A stretch of DNA of 64,000 nt from contig CAJXWO010000005.1 of assembly GCA_913062865.1 (NCBI GenBank), positions 1-64,000 of the forward strand, given 5' to 3'. Of this stretch, positions 34,230 to 43,435 are shown one piece after another. The stretch is from an uncultured Paracoccaceae bacterium. Its GTDB lineage: Bacteria > Pseudomonadota > Alphaproteobacteria > Rhodobacterales > Rhodobacteraceae. The notes under the pieces were generated by a model. That model searched no databases, was not told the origin of the DNA, and was given only the letters and a program-made list of their open reading frames with translations. Each line of letters begins with the position of its first letter. The first letter of the stretch is position 1. The translations under genes and the position numbers were made by a program.

Positions 34230-34658
34230 GTGGATAAGATCAACCTTGTAAAACTCTGCGTCGGCGCCGAGGCGGTCGAGGATCTGCTGAACTGGCAGAA
34301 AAACCCGCGCTCCAAGGGGCCCGATGGCTTGCCCCGGCACGTCACGCGCATGTGGCCCAAGAAAGAGGATGCGCTGCTGAACGGCGGCTCGCTTTACTGG
34401 GTGTTCAAGGGCGTGGTGCTGGCGCGTCAGCCCATCTTGCGGCTCGACCAGGTGACCGGCAGCGACGGGATCACCCGATGCGGCATCGTCCTAGACCCCG
34501 CGGTGGTGCGGACCGAGGCGCAGCCCCGGCGTCCGTTCCAGGGCTGGCGATACCTGCGCGACGAGGATGCGCCGCGCGACCTGAGCGGCACCCGCGCGCG
34601 GGAAGACGCGCTGCCGCCCAGGCTGTCGGCGGCCTTGGCGGAAATCGGGGTTCTGTAA
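34230..34658 (+). CDS. DUF1489 family protein
   Basis: A 142-aa protein matching the alphaproteobacterial DUF1489 family, with characteristic INLVKLCVGAEAVEDL near the start, RHVTRMWPKKEDALLNGGSLYWVFKGVV, and a C-terminal PRRPFQGWRYL. The function is unknown. I chose the GTG at 34230 (VDKINLVKL), which follows a G-rich stretch; GTG 34218 is a possible alternative. It is divergent from nrdJ. Confidence 0.8.
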   Translation: MDKINLVKLCVGAEAVEDLLNWQKNPRSKGPDGLPRHVTRMWPKKEDALLNGGSLYWVFKGVVLARQPILRLDQVTGSDGITRCGIVLDPAVVRTEAQPRRPFQGWRYLRDEDAPRDLSGTRAREDALPPRLSAALAEIGVL

Positions 34659-34690
34659 GGGCGGGCCCGTACCGCGTGGTTTGGCAAGAG

Positions 34691-34711
34691 GTCCCGGGTC
34701 AGGCCCGGGAC
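34691..34711. repeat. GTCCCGGG inverted repeat between DUF1489 gene and hisG
   Basis: Perfect 8-bp arms GTCCCGGG and CCCGGGAC around a TCAGG loop, lying between convergent genes. It resembles a widespread alphaproteobacterial palindromic unit and could serve as a bidirectional terminator, though no T-run follows it. Confidence 0.55.
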
Positions 34712-34745
34712 GGCGTTCCGAACACGTCACACCGGTCAAGAGGAA

Positions 34746-35444
34746 TCAGTCGCCGATCCCCAACGTTTCGATCAACGCCTTCAGGGTCGCGCGCTCGGCA
34801 TCTGACAGCTCGGCCCGGCGCGCACGGAACAACGTCGCCTGGCTTTGCAGCACCATCCCGTCCGAAAGGATCTTGAGGTGGTTGGCGCGCAGCGTCTCTC
34901 CGGTCGAGGTGATGTCGGCCACCGCCTCGGCTGTCAGGTTGGCCACCGTGCCCTCGGTCGCGCCCTGGCTGTCGACCAGCTGGTAGTCGGCCACGCCATT
35001 GTCACGCAGGAACTCGCGCACAAGGCGGTGGTACTTCGTGGCGATCCGCATCCGGAACCCGTGCCGCGCACGAAAGGCCGCCGCCGCCGCATCCAGATCG
35101 TCAAGCGTGTCCACATCGACCCAGCAGGCGGGCACGGCGATGATCAGGTCCGCATGGCCAAAGCCCAGCTCGGCCAGGGGCTCAACCCGCTGGTCCCATT
35201 GGCTCAGCTTTTCCTGGATCAGATCGGTGCCCGTCACGCCCAGGTGAATGCGCCCCGCGGCCAGCTCGCGCGGGATCTCGCCCGCAGACAGCAGCACCAG
35301 TTGCATGCCCTCGACCCCATCGACCGCGCCGGCATATTCGCGTTCCGACCCGGTCCGGCTCAGCGTCACGCCACGCGCGCCGAACCATTCAAAGGTCTTT
35401 TCCATCAACCGTCCCTTGGACGGCACACCCAGTTTCAGCGTCAT
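34746..35444 (-). CDS. hisG: ATP phosphoribosyltransferase catalytic subunit (short form)
   Basis: First enzyme of histidine biosynthesis, 232 aa, which is the short HisG form that needs the regulatory subunit HisZ. Signatures include LKLGVPSKGRLMEKT at the N-terminus, the RIHLGVTGTDLIQE region, and the C-terminal DSQGATEGTVANLTAEAVADITSTGETLRAN phosphate loop. It lacks the C-terminal allosteric domain of the long form, as expected. It starts in an ATGA overlap with hisZ and is last in hisS-hisZ-hisG. Confidence 0.95.
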   Translation of the reverse strand: MTLKLGVPSKGRLMEKTFEWFGARGVTLSRTGSEREYAGAVDGVEGMQLVLLSAGEIPRELAAGRIHLGVTGTDLIQEKLSQWDQRVEPLAELGFGHADLIIAVPACWVDVDTLDDLDAAAAAFRARHGFRMRIATKYHRLVREFLRDNGVADYQLVDSQGATEGTVANLTAEAVADITSTGETLRANHLKILSDGMVLQSQATLFRARRAELSDAERATLKALIETLGIGD

Positions 35445-36529
35445 GCCGCGCCCCCCATTTCGAGCACCAGACCGGGGCGGATCACGCCGCCCACCGCCGG
35501 GATCGCGCGGCCGCCACCCAGCCGCCGGGTCAGCGCGTCATAGCGCCCGCCCGAGGCCACAGGGGGCAGATCGGGCCGCGCCGGGGCGTAGAAGCCGAAG
35601 ACGAAACCGTCGTAATACTCCATCGAGGTGCGGCCATAGCTTGCCTCGAAATCGAGGCTTTCAACATCGACGCCCCGGTTGGCAAGCGCCTCGGCGCGCG
35701 CCTCGATCCGGTCGACGCTTGGTTGCAACGCCGCAAGGTCCACCGCAATGTCGCGCAGGTGCTCGAGCGCATTGGGCAGTGTTTCGCGCACCGACAGAAT
35801 CGCGTCGATCAATTGGACCTGGGCCGCGCTCAACGGCGGGGTCTCTGCATCCTCGCGCAACGCGTCGATCCGTGAGGCGATCTCATCGGGGCCGCGCAGC
35901 CCGATCAGCGGCGCGCACCCAGCCATCGGATCCTCGGCCGCCAGAAGTGCGGCGCGCGCGGGCGGCACGGGCGCCTTGCCCGCGAACCGCTCCATCAGCG
36001 CGCGGAACCGGCGGGGCCGCCAGATATGGCGCATCAGCGCCGCGCGCCGCCGGTCCGAGGTTTCAAGACCTTGGAGCGCCGCGGTCAGCACGCCGATATC
36101 GCCCGTGGCCGCGCGCAGGCCCAGCGGCTGGACCAGATCGGAAATGCGGGCAAACACCTCAGCCTCGGCGCCTGCCGGATCGGCGCGGTCGAAGATCTCG
36201 AACCCAACCTGCAGGTATTCGCTGGCCCGCTCCGGGTCGTCCTCCTGCCGGCGAAAAACCTCGCCCGCATAGGTGTAGCGCGCGGGTTCCGCCCCGCCCT
36301 CCATGTGCATCTGCACGACCGGCACCGTGAAATCGGGACGCAGCATCTGTTCCCCGCGCAGCGGGTCCTGGGTCACATAGGCCCGCGCGCGGATATCCTC
36401 GCCATAGAGGTCGAGCAGCGTCGCCGCCGGTTGCAAGATCGGCGTTTCGACCGGGTGCGCGCCTGCGGCCGCGAAGGCATCGCGCAGCCGGGCCGCCTCG
36501 GCCCGCGCCATGGCCCGGGTCAAGGTCAT
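35441..36529 (-). CDS. hisZ: ATP phosphoribosyltransferase regulatory subunit
   Basis: A 362-aa HisRS-like paralogue without aminoacylation motifs, the regulatory partner of short HisG that gives histidine feedback control. It keeps a class II synthetase fold: motif-2-like [18 protein letters not shown] and the [19 protein letters not shown] region. It overlaps hisS at its 5' end and hisG at its 3' end, each by 4 nt, giving one translationally coupled unit. An alternative call as a second HisRS is excluded by the shorter length and motif loss. Confidence 0.93.
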   Translation of the reverse strand: MTLTRAMARAEAARLRDAFAAAGAHPVETPILQPAATLLDLYGEDIRARAYVTQDPLRGEQMLRPDFTVPVVQMHMEGGAEPARYTYAGEVFRRQEDDPERASEYLQVGFEIFDRADPAGAEAEVFARISDLVQPLGLRAATGDIGVLTAALQGLETSDRRRAALMRHIWRPRRFRALMERFAGKAPVPPARAALLAAEDPMAGCAPLIGLRGPDEIASRIDALREDAETPPLSAAQVQLIDAILSVRETLPNALEHLRDIAVDLAALQPSVDRIEARAEALANRGVDVESLDFEASYGRTSMEYYDGFVFGFYAPARPDLPPVASGGRYDALTRRLGGGRAIPAVGGVIRPGLVLEMGGAA

Positions 36530-38169
36530 CTATGCGCGTCCAGGATCTCTTGCACCTTGGCGACCAGCTGATCGCGCGGCACGGTGAACTGGCTTGGGCG
36601 TTCTTTCCACTCTTCAAGCGTGGCGTTCTCGGCAATCTGGGCCCCCAGGATCAGGTCCTTGACCTGCACCAAGCCCTGCTCTTTCTCATCGCCACCTTCG
36701 ATCACGGCGACGGGGCTTTGACGCTTGTCCGCGTATTTCAACTGGTTGCCGAAATTCTTAGGGTTGCCCAGATAGACCTCGGCCCGAAGGCCCGCGGCGC
36801 GCAGCTCGGCGACCATCGCCTGGTAATCGGCCATGCGGTCGCGATCCATGACCGTGACCACGACAGGGCCCTGTGCCGAGCTGCCCATGCGCCCCTTTTC
36901 CCGCAGAGCGGCCAACAGACGATCGACCCCGATCGAGATACCCGTGGCCGGCACCGCCTGCCCGGTGAAGCGCTTGACTAGGTCATCGTACCGCCCCCCG
37001 CCAGCGACCGACCCGAACTGCCGCTTGCGGCCCTTTTCGTCGAAGATTTCAAAGGTCAGCTCGGCCTCGAACACAGGGCCGGTGTAATAGCCGAGGCCAC
37101 GCACGACAGAGGGGTCAATGACGATGCGGTCTGCTCGATAACCTTGGGCTTCTAGGAGGGAAGAAATCTGCTCAAGCTCGTCTACCCCCAGTTTCCCTTG
37201 TTCCGAATCTCGGACCAAATCGCGCAGATAGTCTATCGTCACTTTGTTGCGCAACGCTTGGGCAGGGTTGTCACTTCTGTAGGAGTAGAAATTTCCACCT
37301 TTTCCTTTAGGCTTTTGAGCACTCAATAACCTGGCCGCCATCGCCTTTGACTGGGCCGATGCGGTTTCTGCATCCTGCAACAGGCGTTCATCAATGCGTG
37401 CTTTTGCATCCACAAAGCGCATTAAGATAGCTATTTGGCTAGCGGATAGCTTGGCCCCTTCGGTGAAATCGCCGCTCTCATCCTTCCGCCCCTCACCCAT
37501 CAGCGCCCGCACTCCGTTCTCTGCTAGCCGGTCCAGCTTGTCGATAGCTCGGAGAACGATGCCGCGTTCATGCTCGAATTTCTCGGGCTCGGCAGGTGCA
37601 AGGATGCCTGCAACCTCCATAACGCCGTTCAGCACTTTCCGGTTGTTTACGCGCACGATGTAGTCGCCGCGTGGGATGCCCACGGCCTCGAGCGTGTCGG
37701 CCAGCATCGCGCAGATCTCGGCATCGGCGGCCATGGAGGCCGACCCGACCGTGTCTGCATCGCATTGATAGAACTGGCGAAACCGCCCCGGGCCGGGCTT
37801 TTCGTTGCGCCACACCGGGCCCATCGCATAACGGCGATAGGGGGTGGGCAGATCGTTTCGGTGCTGGGCATAGACCCGGGCCAAAGGCGCTGTCAGGTCG
37901 TAGCGCAACGCGACCCAGCCATCATCCTCTTCCTGCCACGCAAAGACGCCCTCGTTCGGGCGGTCCACATCGGGCAGGAACTTGCCCAGCGCCTCGACCG
38001 TTTCGACCGCACTCGATTCCAGCGCGTCGAACCCGTAGCGATGGTAGACCCCGGCGATGGTCTGAAGCATCTGCGCGCGCTCGGTGACCTCCGCGCCGAA
38101 ATAATCGCGGAAGCCCTTGGGTGTCTGCGCCTTGGGCCGGGGCTGTTTCTTGGCCTTGTCTTTCGCCAT
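36526..38169 (-). CDS. hisS: Histidyl-tRNA synthetase with a low-GC central segment
   Basis: Class II synthetase charging tRNA-His, 547 aa, longer than the ~420-500 aa of most family members. Motif 2 is in [22 protein letters not shown], the HisA box is [17 protein letters not shown], and motif 3 is the [13 protein letters not shown] stretch; the C-terminal anticodon domain follows. The insertion region between motif 2 and the HisA box (about residues 244-343) is encoded by clearly lower-GC DNA (150 of 300 bases by hand count over 37141-37440) with unlike codon use. I chose ATG 38169 (MAKDKAKKQ). The gene heads hisS-hisZ-hisG. Confidence 0.93.
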   Translation of the reverse strand: MAKDKAKKQPRPKAQTPKGFRDYFGAEVTERAQMLQTIAGVYHRYGFDALESSAVETVEALGKFLPDVDRPNEGVFAWQEEDDGWVALRYDLTAPLARVYAQHRNDLPTPYRRYAMGPVWRNEKPGPGRFRQFYQCDADTVGSASMAADAEICAMLADTLEAVGIPRGDYIVRVNNRKVLNGVMEVAGILAPAEPEKFEHERGIVLRAIDKLDRLAENGVRALMGEGRKDESGDFTEGAKLSASQIAILMRFVDAKARIDERLLQDAETASAQSKAMAARLLSAQKPKGKGGNFYSYRSDNPAQALRNKVTIDYLRDLVRDSEQGKLGVDELEQISSLLEAQGYRADRIVIDPSVVRGLGYYTGPVFEAELTFEIFDEKGRKRQFGSVAGGGRYDDLVKRFTGQAVPATGISIGVDRLLAALREKGRMGSSAQGPVVVTVMDRDRMADYQAMVAELRAAGLRAEVYLGNPKNFGNQLKYADKRQSPVAVIEGGDEKEQGLVQVKDLILGAQIAENATLEEWKERPSQFTVPRDQLVAKVQEILDAHR

Positions 38170-38271
38170 GTCTGTCGGGTCCCTTCGCGGGCGGAAACGG
38201 GTCGCGGACCCTCTACCGGAGTGCCCGCCGGGGGGCAAGCGTGCCCCTTGTCCCGCACGCGTGGTTGCGCC

Positions 38272-38490
38272 ATGACTGCACCCATGAGTGATGACCTGAC
38301 CCAATTGCAGGAACGCGTGGCCCATCTGATGGCCGCGGTCGACGACCTGTCGGACGTGGTCGCACGGCAGCAGGGCGAGCTTGACCAGCTGACCCGACGG
38401 GTCGCCCTTCTGATGGAGCGCGAGGCGGCCCGCGAGGCGCAAGAGTCCGGTTCAGAGGTCATCGCGGACCGACCGCCGCCCCATTACTGA
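38272..38490 (+). CDS. slyX: SlyX-like coiled-coil protein
   Basis: A 72-aa protein with a heptad-rich helix ([34 protein letters not shown]) and the C-terminal PPPHY ending that marks the SlyX family. Function in the family is unknown beyond a historical lysis link. Neither candidate start has a clear ribosome-binding site: ATG 38272 (MTAPMSDD) or ATG 38284 (MSDDLTQ). It is divergent from hisS; the longer ORF-track version is antisense to hisS and is rejected. Confidence 0.75.
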   Translation: MTAPMSDDLTQLQERVAHLMAAVDDLSDVVARQQGELDQLTRRVALLMEREAAREAQESGSEVIADRPPPHY

Positions 38491-38559
38491 GCGGACGGCC
38501 GGGCGCCGAACACTTCGAAAGAAGTCGATCCGGCTTTGTCCGAAAAGCCAGTGCCGCCG

Positions 38560-39567
38560 TCAGGGCGTTTTCACATCCTTTGCCAGAACATGCCCATCGT
38601 GCAGCAGCATGTCTGCCCAGCGGGCATTATCCTCGAACCGCTCATACAGGCTCAGAAACACCGTGTTCCGCTCGATCGTACCAATCCGGGCGCCGCAGGG
38701 CGCGTTGCGTGACACGCCACAGATGCGCGACTTGAGCTTCTCATACGCCTTGTCGGTCGTGGAATAAGGGTGCAGGTCCGCAGGCAGGCCATAGCGGATC
38801 TTTTCATGCATCGACGGGCTGCCGAACACGGCAAGCGCCGCCGTCACCTGGCGCGCGCAACCGTCAGAAAATCCGGTGATGTAAAACGTATGCGGCGCGG
38901 TATTGCCTGGGTCGCTGTCATACAGCCGGTAGCCCGCGCCTCTTTCCGGATAACGGTCGATCTCGCGGCCCATGTCACGCGGCGACAGACTGCATTGCCG
39001 GGCCACCCCGCCATAGGGCAGGCGCGTGTCCGGTCCGACTTCCTGCGCATCAGGCCCGCGGCTTGGGTCGGCCTCGCCGGTGTTACGGCCGAACAGCGCC
39101 GCCAGGCCCCGTGGCCGTGTCGCCGCATCCTGCGTTTCCGGGGCCGTCCCATTGTCATCGTCCTGATCCACCGCGGCGGCATCGGTCCCGGGCCCGTCCA
39201 CGGGCGAAGGATCCTCGGTCCCGCGACCACCCGCCTGCCCGCGGAAAAGGCCGAAGAGACCCCCGCGCTCTGCCCCGACGGGGGTGTCCAACCCCTCGGT
39301 CTCCTCGGGCTGTGCGGACTCCACACTCTTATCGGTCGCAGCAGGTGCATCCGCCTCTTGGACCCGTTCAGACGAGGGCTCGCCTCCGAAGAGCCGTGCT
39401 AGCAGCCCGCCGCCTTGCGTCACGTCTTCGGCTGGATCTGGCAGGGCGCTGGCCACCGGAGCATCTTCGGGCACTGCGACGTCATCAAGCCGCGGCACCT
39501 CGCGCGCCGGGTCACCGCAGGCCGACAGGCACAGCAGCGTCGTTCCTATCAGGATCCCGTGTCTCAA
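38560..39567 (-). CDS. Lipoprotein with repeated GLxxLFG motifs
   Basis: A 335-aa protein with a lipoprotein signal (MRHGILIGTTLLCLSACG, lipobox LSAC). The middle third is acidic and low-complexity, but it carries three related hydrophobic motifs, GLLARLFGG, GLFGLFRG and GLAALFGRN, each flanked by acidic, disordered sequence. The C-terminal third is ordered, with four cysteines, and includes CSLSPRDMGREIDRYPERG and TFYITGFSDGCARQVTAALAVFGS. I do not recognise a domain; its function is unknown. It lies 102 bp downstream of dnaE on the same strand. Confidence 0.72.
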   Translation of the reverse strand: MRHGILIGTTLLCLSACGDPAREVPRLDDVAVPEDAPVASALPDPAEDVTQGGGLLARLFGGEPSSERVQEADAPAATDKSVESAQPEETEGLDTPVGAERGGLFGLFRGQAGGRGTEDPSPVDGPGTDAAAVDQDDDNGTAPETQDAATRPRGLAALFGRNTGEADPSRGPDAQEVGPDTRLPYGGVARQCSLSPRDMGREIDRYPERGAGYRLYDSDPGNTAPHTFYITGFSDGCARQVTAALAVFGSPSMHEKIRYGLPADLHPYSTTDKAYEKLKSRICGVSRNAPCGARIGTIERNTVFLSLYERFEDNARWADMLLHDGHVLAKDVKTP

Positions 39568-39668
39568 GGGCTCTCCATGGCCACTGGCGCCGACCGGGAT
39601 GCACCGGGCCGGGTTGGTTCAGAGGTAGCGCACCGCGGATCGCCGGTCTAGCGCGCCGGTTTTGCCGC

Positions 39669-42600
39669 CTAGACCTCCTCGACCTCAAGCACGCCGCCCA
39701 GCGACTTGATCGCGCCCTTGATTTGCGGGGTCACGGGAAACTCTTGCCCAAGGTCGATCTCGACCTCGCCGGGCAGGGCGGGATCCATCAGGCAAAGATA
39801 GACCGGTCCTTTGCCTGCCCGCTTCACGGTCTGCGCCGATTGTTCAAGGACCGACGCCACCGACGGGATCGCCCCCGCTGCATCGACGAAAATGCGCAGC
39901 CCGCTTGACCCTGCATCGGCCACCACCCCGTCGATAGGCGACACCGAGCGGCCCAAAAGCTTCAGCTGGTCGGACTCCATCGTCGCTTCGACCGTCACCA
40001 CGACCTTTGCACCGGGTTCGAGAAACTCGCGCGATTGTTCCAAAGCCTCGGAAAACAGCGTGACCTCGAACGCGCCTGTGGTGTCCGACATCAGGACAAA
40101 GGCAAAGCGGTTGCCGCGCGCGGATTTGCGCTCCTGCCGCTGGGTGACTACGCCGGCCATCTTGGCCACGGACAGCGCGCGCTCGGCCTCGCGCGTGACC
40201 TCGTCAAGCGTCATCACACCCTTGCGCTTCAGCGGCGCAATATAGTCATCGAGCGGGTGACCCGAGAGGTAGAAGCCGATCGCCTTGAATTCCTCACCCA
40301 GCCGCTCGGCGGGCAGCCAATCGTCCACGGGTGGCAGACGCGGTTCGGGCAGATCCTCGCCCGCATCGCCGAAAAGCGAGACCTGGTTAGACGCTTTCTG
40401 GTCATGGATCGCGGACGAGTAGCTCATCAGCGCCTCGAGGCTTTCGAAGACCCGGCGCCGGTTGCGGTCCAGGTCGTCGAAGGCCCCGGCACGGGCCATC
40501 ATCTCGAGCGGGCGTTTGCCGATGCGTTTCAGATCCACCCGGCGGGCAAAATCGAAAAGCGTGGCAAAGGGTTTCTCGCCGCGCCCCTCGACGACCAGGC
40601 GCATCGCCTCGACGCCCACGTTCTTGAGCGCGCCGAGACCGTAAACCAGCGCGCCATCCCTGACCGTGAATGTGGCGCCGGACCGGTTCACGCAAGGCGG
40701 CACATAGGGCAGGTCGAGACCCTTTTTCACCTCTTCGAAATAGACCGCCAGCTTGTCGGTCAGGTGGATATCGCAGTTCATCACACCGGCCATGAACTCC
40801 ACCGGGTGGTTGGCCTTGAGCCAGGCGGTCTGGTAGCTGACCACGGCATAGGCGGCGGCGTGGGACTTGTTGAAGCCGTAATTGGCGAACTTTTCCAGAA
40901 GGTCCCAGACCTCTTGCGCCTTGGCCTTGTCGACGCCGTTCTGGGCCGCGCCATCAAGGAACTTGGGCCGTTCGGCGTCCATCGCCTCCTTGATCTTTTT
41001 GCCCATGGCACGGCGCAACAGGTCCGCGCCGCCCAGCGAATATCCCGCCATCTCCTGCGCGATCTGCATCACCTGTTCCTGGTAGACGATGATGCCCTGG
41101 GTTTCGTCCAGGATATGGTCGATCAGAGGGTGCAGCGTGTCGCGTTCCGATAGGCCGTTCTTGACCTCGCAGTATTTCGGGATGTTCTCCATCGGGCCGG
41201 GACGGTAGAGCGCCACGAGCGCGACGATATCCTCGATGCAGGTGGGCTTCATGCGCTTGAGCGCGTCCATCATCCCCGAGCTTTCCACCTGGAACACCGC
41301 GACCGTCTTGGCACGGGCATAAAGCGCATAGGTCTTTTCGTCGTCGAGCGGGATTTGCCCGATATCATTCTCGGCCCCCTCGAAGGGTTCGTAGATCGCG
41401 CTGCCATCGGCGGCGGTGTGCAGGTCGCGGCCAGAGGCATGGATCAGGTCGATGGCGTTCTGGATGACGGTCAGCGTCTTGAGCCCCAGAAAGTCGAACT
41501 TCACCAGCCCCGCCTGCTCGACCCACTTCATGTTGAACTGGGTCGCCGGCATGTCCGAGCGCGGATCCTGGTAGAGCGGCACCAGTTCGTCGAGCGGCCG
41601 GTCCCCGATCACCACACCGGCGGCGTGGGTCGAGGCATTCCGCAAAAGCCCCTCGACCTGCATCCCGTAGTTCAAGAGCCGGTCCACGACCTCTTCGGAC
41701 CGCGCCTCTTCCTTCAGGCGCGGCTCGTCCTCGAGCGCCTTTTCGATGCTGACGGGTTTCACGCCCTCGACCGGAATCATCTTGGACAGCCGGTCCACCT
41801 GGCCATAGGGCATTTGCAGCACGCGCCCCACGTCCCGCACCGCGGCCTTGGACAATAGTGCACCAAAGGTGATGATCTGGGCGACCTTGTCGCGCCCGTA
41901 TTTGTCCTGAACGTAGGTGATCACCTCTTCCCGCCGGTCCATGCAGAAATCGATGTCGAAGTCCGGCATCGACACCCGTTCCGGGTTCAGGAAGCGTTCG
42001 AACAGCAGGCTGTAGCGCAGCGGGTCCAGATCGGTGATCGTCAGCGCATAGGCCACAAGACTGCCCGCACCGGACCCGCGACCGGGCCCGACCGGGATGT
42101 CATGATCCTTGGCCCATTTGATGAAATCGGCCACGATCAGGAAATAGCCGGGAAAGCCCATACCCTCGATGATGCCCAACTCGAACTCGAGCCTTTGCTT
42201 GTATTCTTCGACTGGCGCCGCATGGGGGATCACCGCCAGCCGCGCCTCGAGCCCCGCCTTGGCCTGGCGGCGCAGTTCCTCGACCTCGTCATCGGCGAAT
42301 TTCGGCAGGATCGGATCACGCCGATAGGCCATGAAGGCACAGCGGCGCGCGATCTCGACTGTGTTCTCGACCGCCTCGGGCAGATCGGCGAACAGCGTCA
42401 CCATCTCTTCAGGCGTCTTGAAGCAATGCTGCGGCGTCAGGCGGCGGCGCGGGTCTTGCTGGTCGACATAGGCGCCCTCGGCGATGCAGATCAGCGCATC
42501 ATGAGCCTCGTACATGTCGGATTTCGGGAAATAGACATCGTTCGTCGCCACCAGCGGCAGGCCCATCTCGTAGGCCATTTCGACAAAGCCGCGCTCGGTC

Positions 42601-43175
42601 ACACGTTCGGCTTCGGGCAGGCCGGTCTCGCCCGGATGACGCTGCAACTCCACGTAAAGCCGGTCACCAAAGGCCGCATGCAGATCGAGCATCAACGCCT
42701 CGGCCGCCGGGCGCTGGCCCTTTTGCAGTAGCTGGCCGATGGCGCCCTCGGGTCCGCCGGTCAGGCAGATCACGCCCTCGGCATGGGCGCAGACCTCTTC
42801 CAGCGTGACATGGGCCAGCTGGCCATCCCCCCGCAGATAGAGGCAGGAGTTCAGCTTCATCAGGTTCATATAGCCCGTTTCGGACTGCGCCAGCAGCACC
42901 AGAGGCGCTGGCGCCACCCGGCGGCCCGGGTTCAATGGATCGGGCTTGAGATACTGAAGGTCCACCTGACAGCCGATGATCGGCTGCACCCCGGCCGCGG
43001 CGGCGGTCACCGAGAATTCGAGAGCGCAGAACATGTTGTTCGTGTCGGTCACGGCCACGGCGGGTATGCCGGCATCGGCGCAAAGCCCCGGCAGTTTCTT
43101 GACCCGCACCGCCCCTTCTAGAAGCGAGTATTCGGTATGGACACGCAGGTGGATGAATCGAGGATCTGACGCCAT
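39669..43175 (-). CDS. dnaE: DNA polymerase III subunit alpha
   Basis: Replicative C-family polymerase, 1168 aa, normal length. The order is as expected: N-terminal PHP domain (FIHLRVHTEYSLLEGAV), polymerase core with the PDFDIDFCMDRREEVI catalytic aspartates, the GPGRGSGAGSLVAYAL loop, the YGFNKSHAAAYAVVSYQTAWLKANHP fingers segment, a helix-hairpin-helix part, and a C-terminal OB fold (GNRFAFVLMSDTTGAFEVTLFS). The gene stands alone with the 38560 lipoprotein gene downstream. Confidence 0.97.
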   Translation of the reverse strand: MASDPRFIHLRVHTEYSLLEGAVRVKKLPGLCADAGIPAVAVTDTNNMFCALEFSVTAAAAGVQPIIGCQVDLQYLKPDPLNPGRRVAPAPLVLLAQSETGYMNLMKLNSCLYLRGDGQLAHVTLEEVCAHAEGVICLTGGPEGAIGQLLQKGQRPAAEALMLDLHAAFGDRLYVELQRHPGETGLPEAERVTERGFVEMAYEMGLPLVATNDVYFPKSDMYEAHDALICIAEGAYVDQQDPRRRLTPQHCFKTPEEMVTLFADLPEAVENTVEIARRCAFMAYRRDPILPKFADDEVEELRRQAKAGLEARLAVIPHAAPVEEYKQRLEFELGIIEGMGFPGYFLIVADFIKWAKDHDIPVGPGRGSGAGSLVAYALTITDLDPLRYSLLFERFLNPERVSMPDFDIDFCMDRREEVITYVQDKYGRDKVAQIITFGALLSKAAVRDVGRVLQMPYGQVDRLSKMIPVEGVKPVSIEKALEDEPRLKEEARSEEVVDRLLNYGMQVEGLLRNASTHAAGVVIGDRPLDELVPLYQDPRSDMPATQFNMKWVEQAGLVKFDFLGLKTLTVIQNAIDLIHASGRDLHTAADGSAIYEPFEGAENDIGQIPLDDEKTYALYARAKTVAVFQVESSGMMDALKRMKPTCIEDIVALVALYRPGPMENIPKYCEVKNGLSERDTLHPLIDHILDETQGIIVYQEQVMQIAQEMAGYSLGGADLLRRAMGKKIKEAMDAERPKFLDGAAQNGVDKAKAQEVWDLLEKFANYGFNKSHAAAYAVVSYQTAWLKANHPVEFMAGVMNCDIHLTDKLAVYFEEVKKGLDLPYVPPCVNRSGATFTVRDGALVYGLGALKNVGVEAMRLVVEGRGEKPFATLFDFARRVDLKRIGKRPLEMMARAGAFDDLDRNRRRVFESLEALMSYSSAIHDQKASNQVSLFGDAGEDLPEPRLPPVDDWLPAERLGEEFKAIGFYLSGHPLDDYIAPLKRKGVMTLDEVTREAERALSVAKMAGVVTQRQERKSARGNRFAFVLMSDTTGAFEVTLFSEALEQSREFLEPGAKVVVTVEATMESDQLKLLGRSVSPIDGVVADAGSSGLRIFVDAAGAIPSVASVLEQSAQTVKRAGKGPVYLCLMDPALPGEVEIDLGQEFPVTPQIKGAIKSLGGVLEVEEV

Positions 43176-43435
43176 AGCGGCACGATATTCTGTGGCCGCC
43201 GGTTGCGAAAGCCCCTCTTGTTGTGGGGCCAGCGGCGACTGCCGTCTCCTCGACCGTCTATTTTTCAGGCAATCCGAAGGCTCCTGCTCCTCATGGCGTC
43301 AAAAATACCTTGCCAAGGCCGAACACCGCTGCCTAGCCTTGGTGCGATTAAATGGATCGGCCTGCGCACGCTCTACGCCGCATCGACCGCGCGCAATGAT
43401 GGCTCATGACAGGGTAAGGCGGCAGGTTTAGCGAC
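43176..43435. other. Divergent intergenic region dnaE/xdhA
   Basis: This 260-bp region separates the divergent dnaE and xdhA genes and must hold both promoters. I see no recognisable operator, RNA gene or convincing small ORF in it; the 68-aa ORF at 43203-43409 has no ribosome-binding site or family features. GC content drops around 43255-43350, which fits a promoter zone. Confidence 0.6.

Noticed and set aside
36526-38169. hisS low-GC segment as an inserted IS or intein
   Set aside because: The reading frame is continuous, flanking HisRS motifs are intact, and no transposase or splicing motifs are visible; domain exchange is a better explanation.
43203-43409. 68-aa ORF in the dnaE/xdhA intergenic region
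   Set aside because: No ribosome-binding site, no hydrophobic or family-like features; most likely chance.
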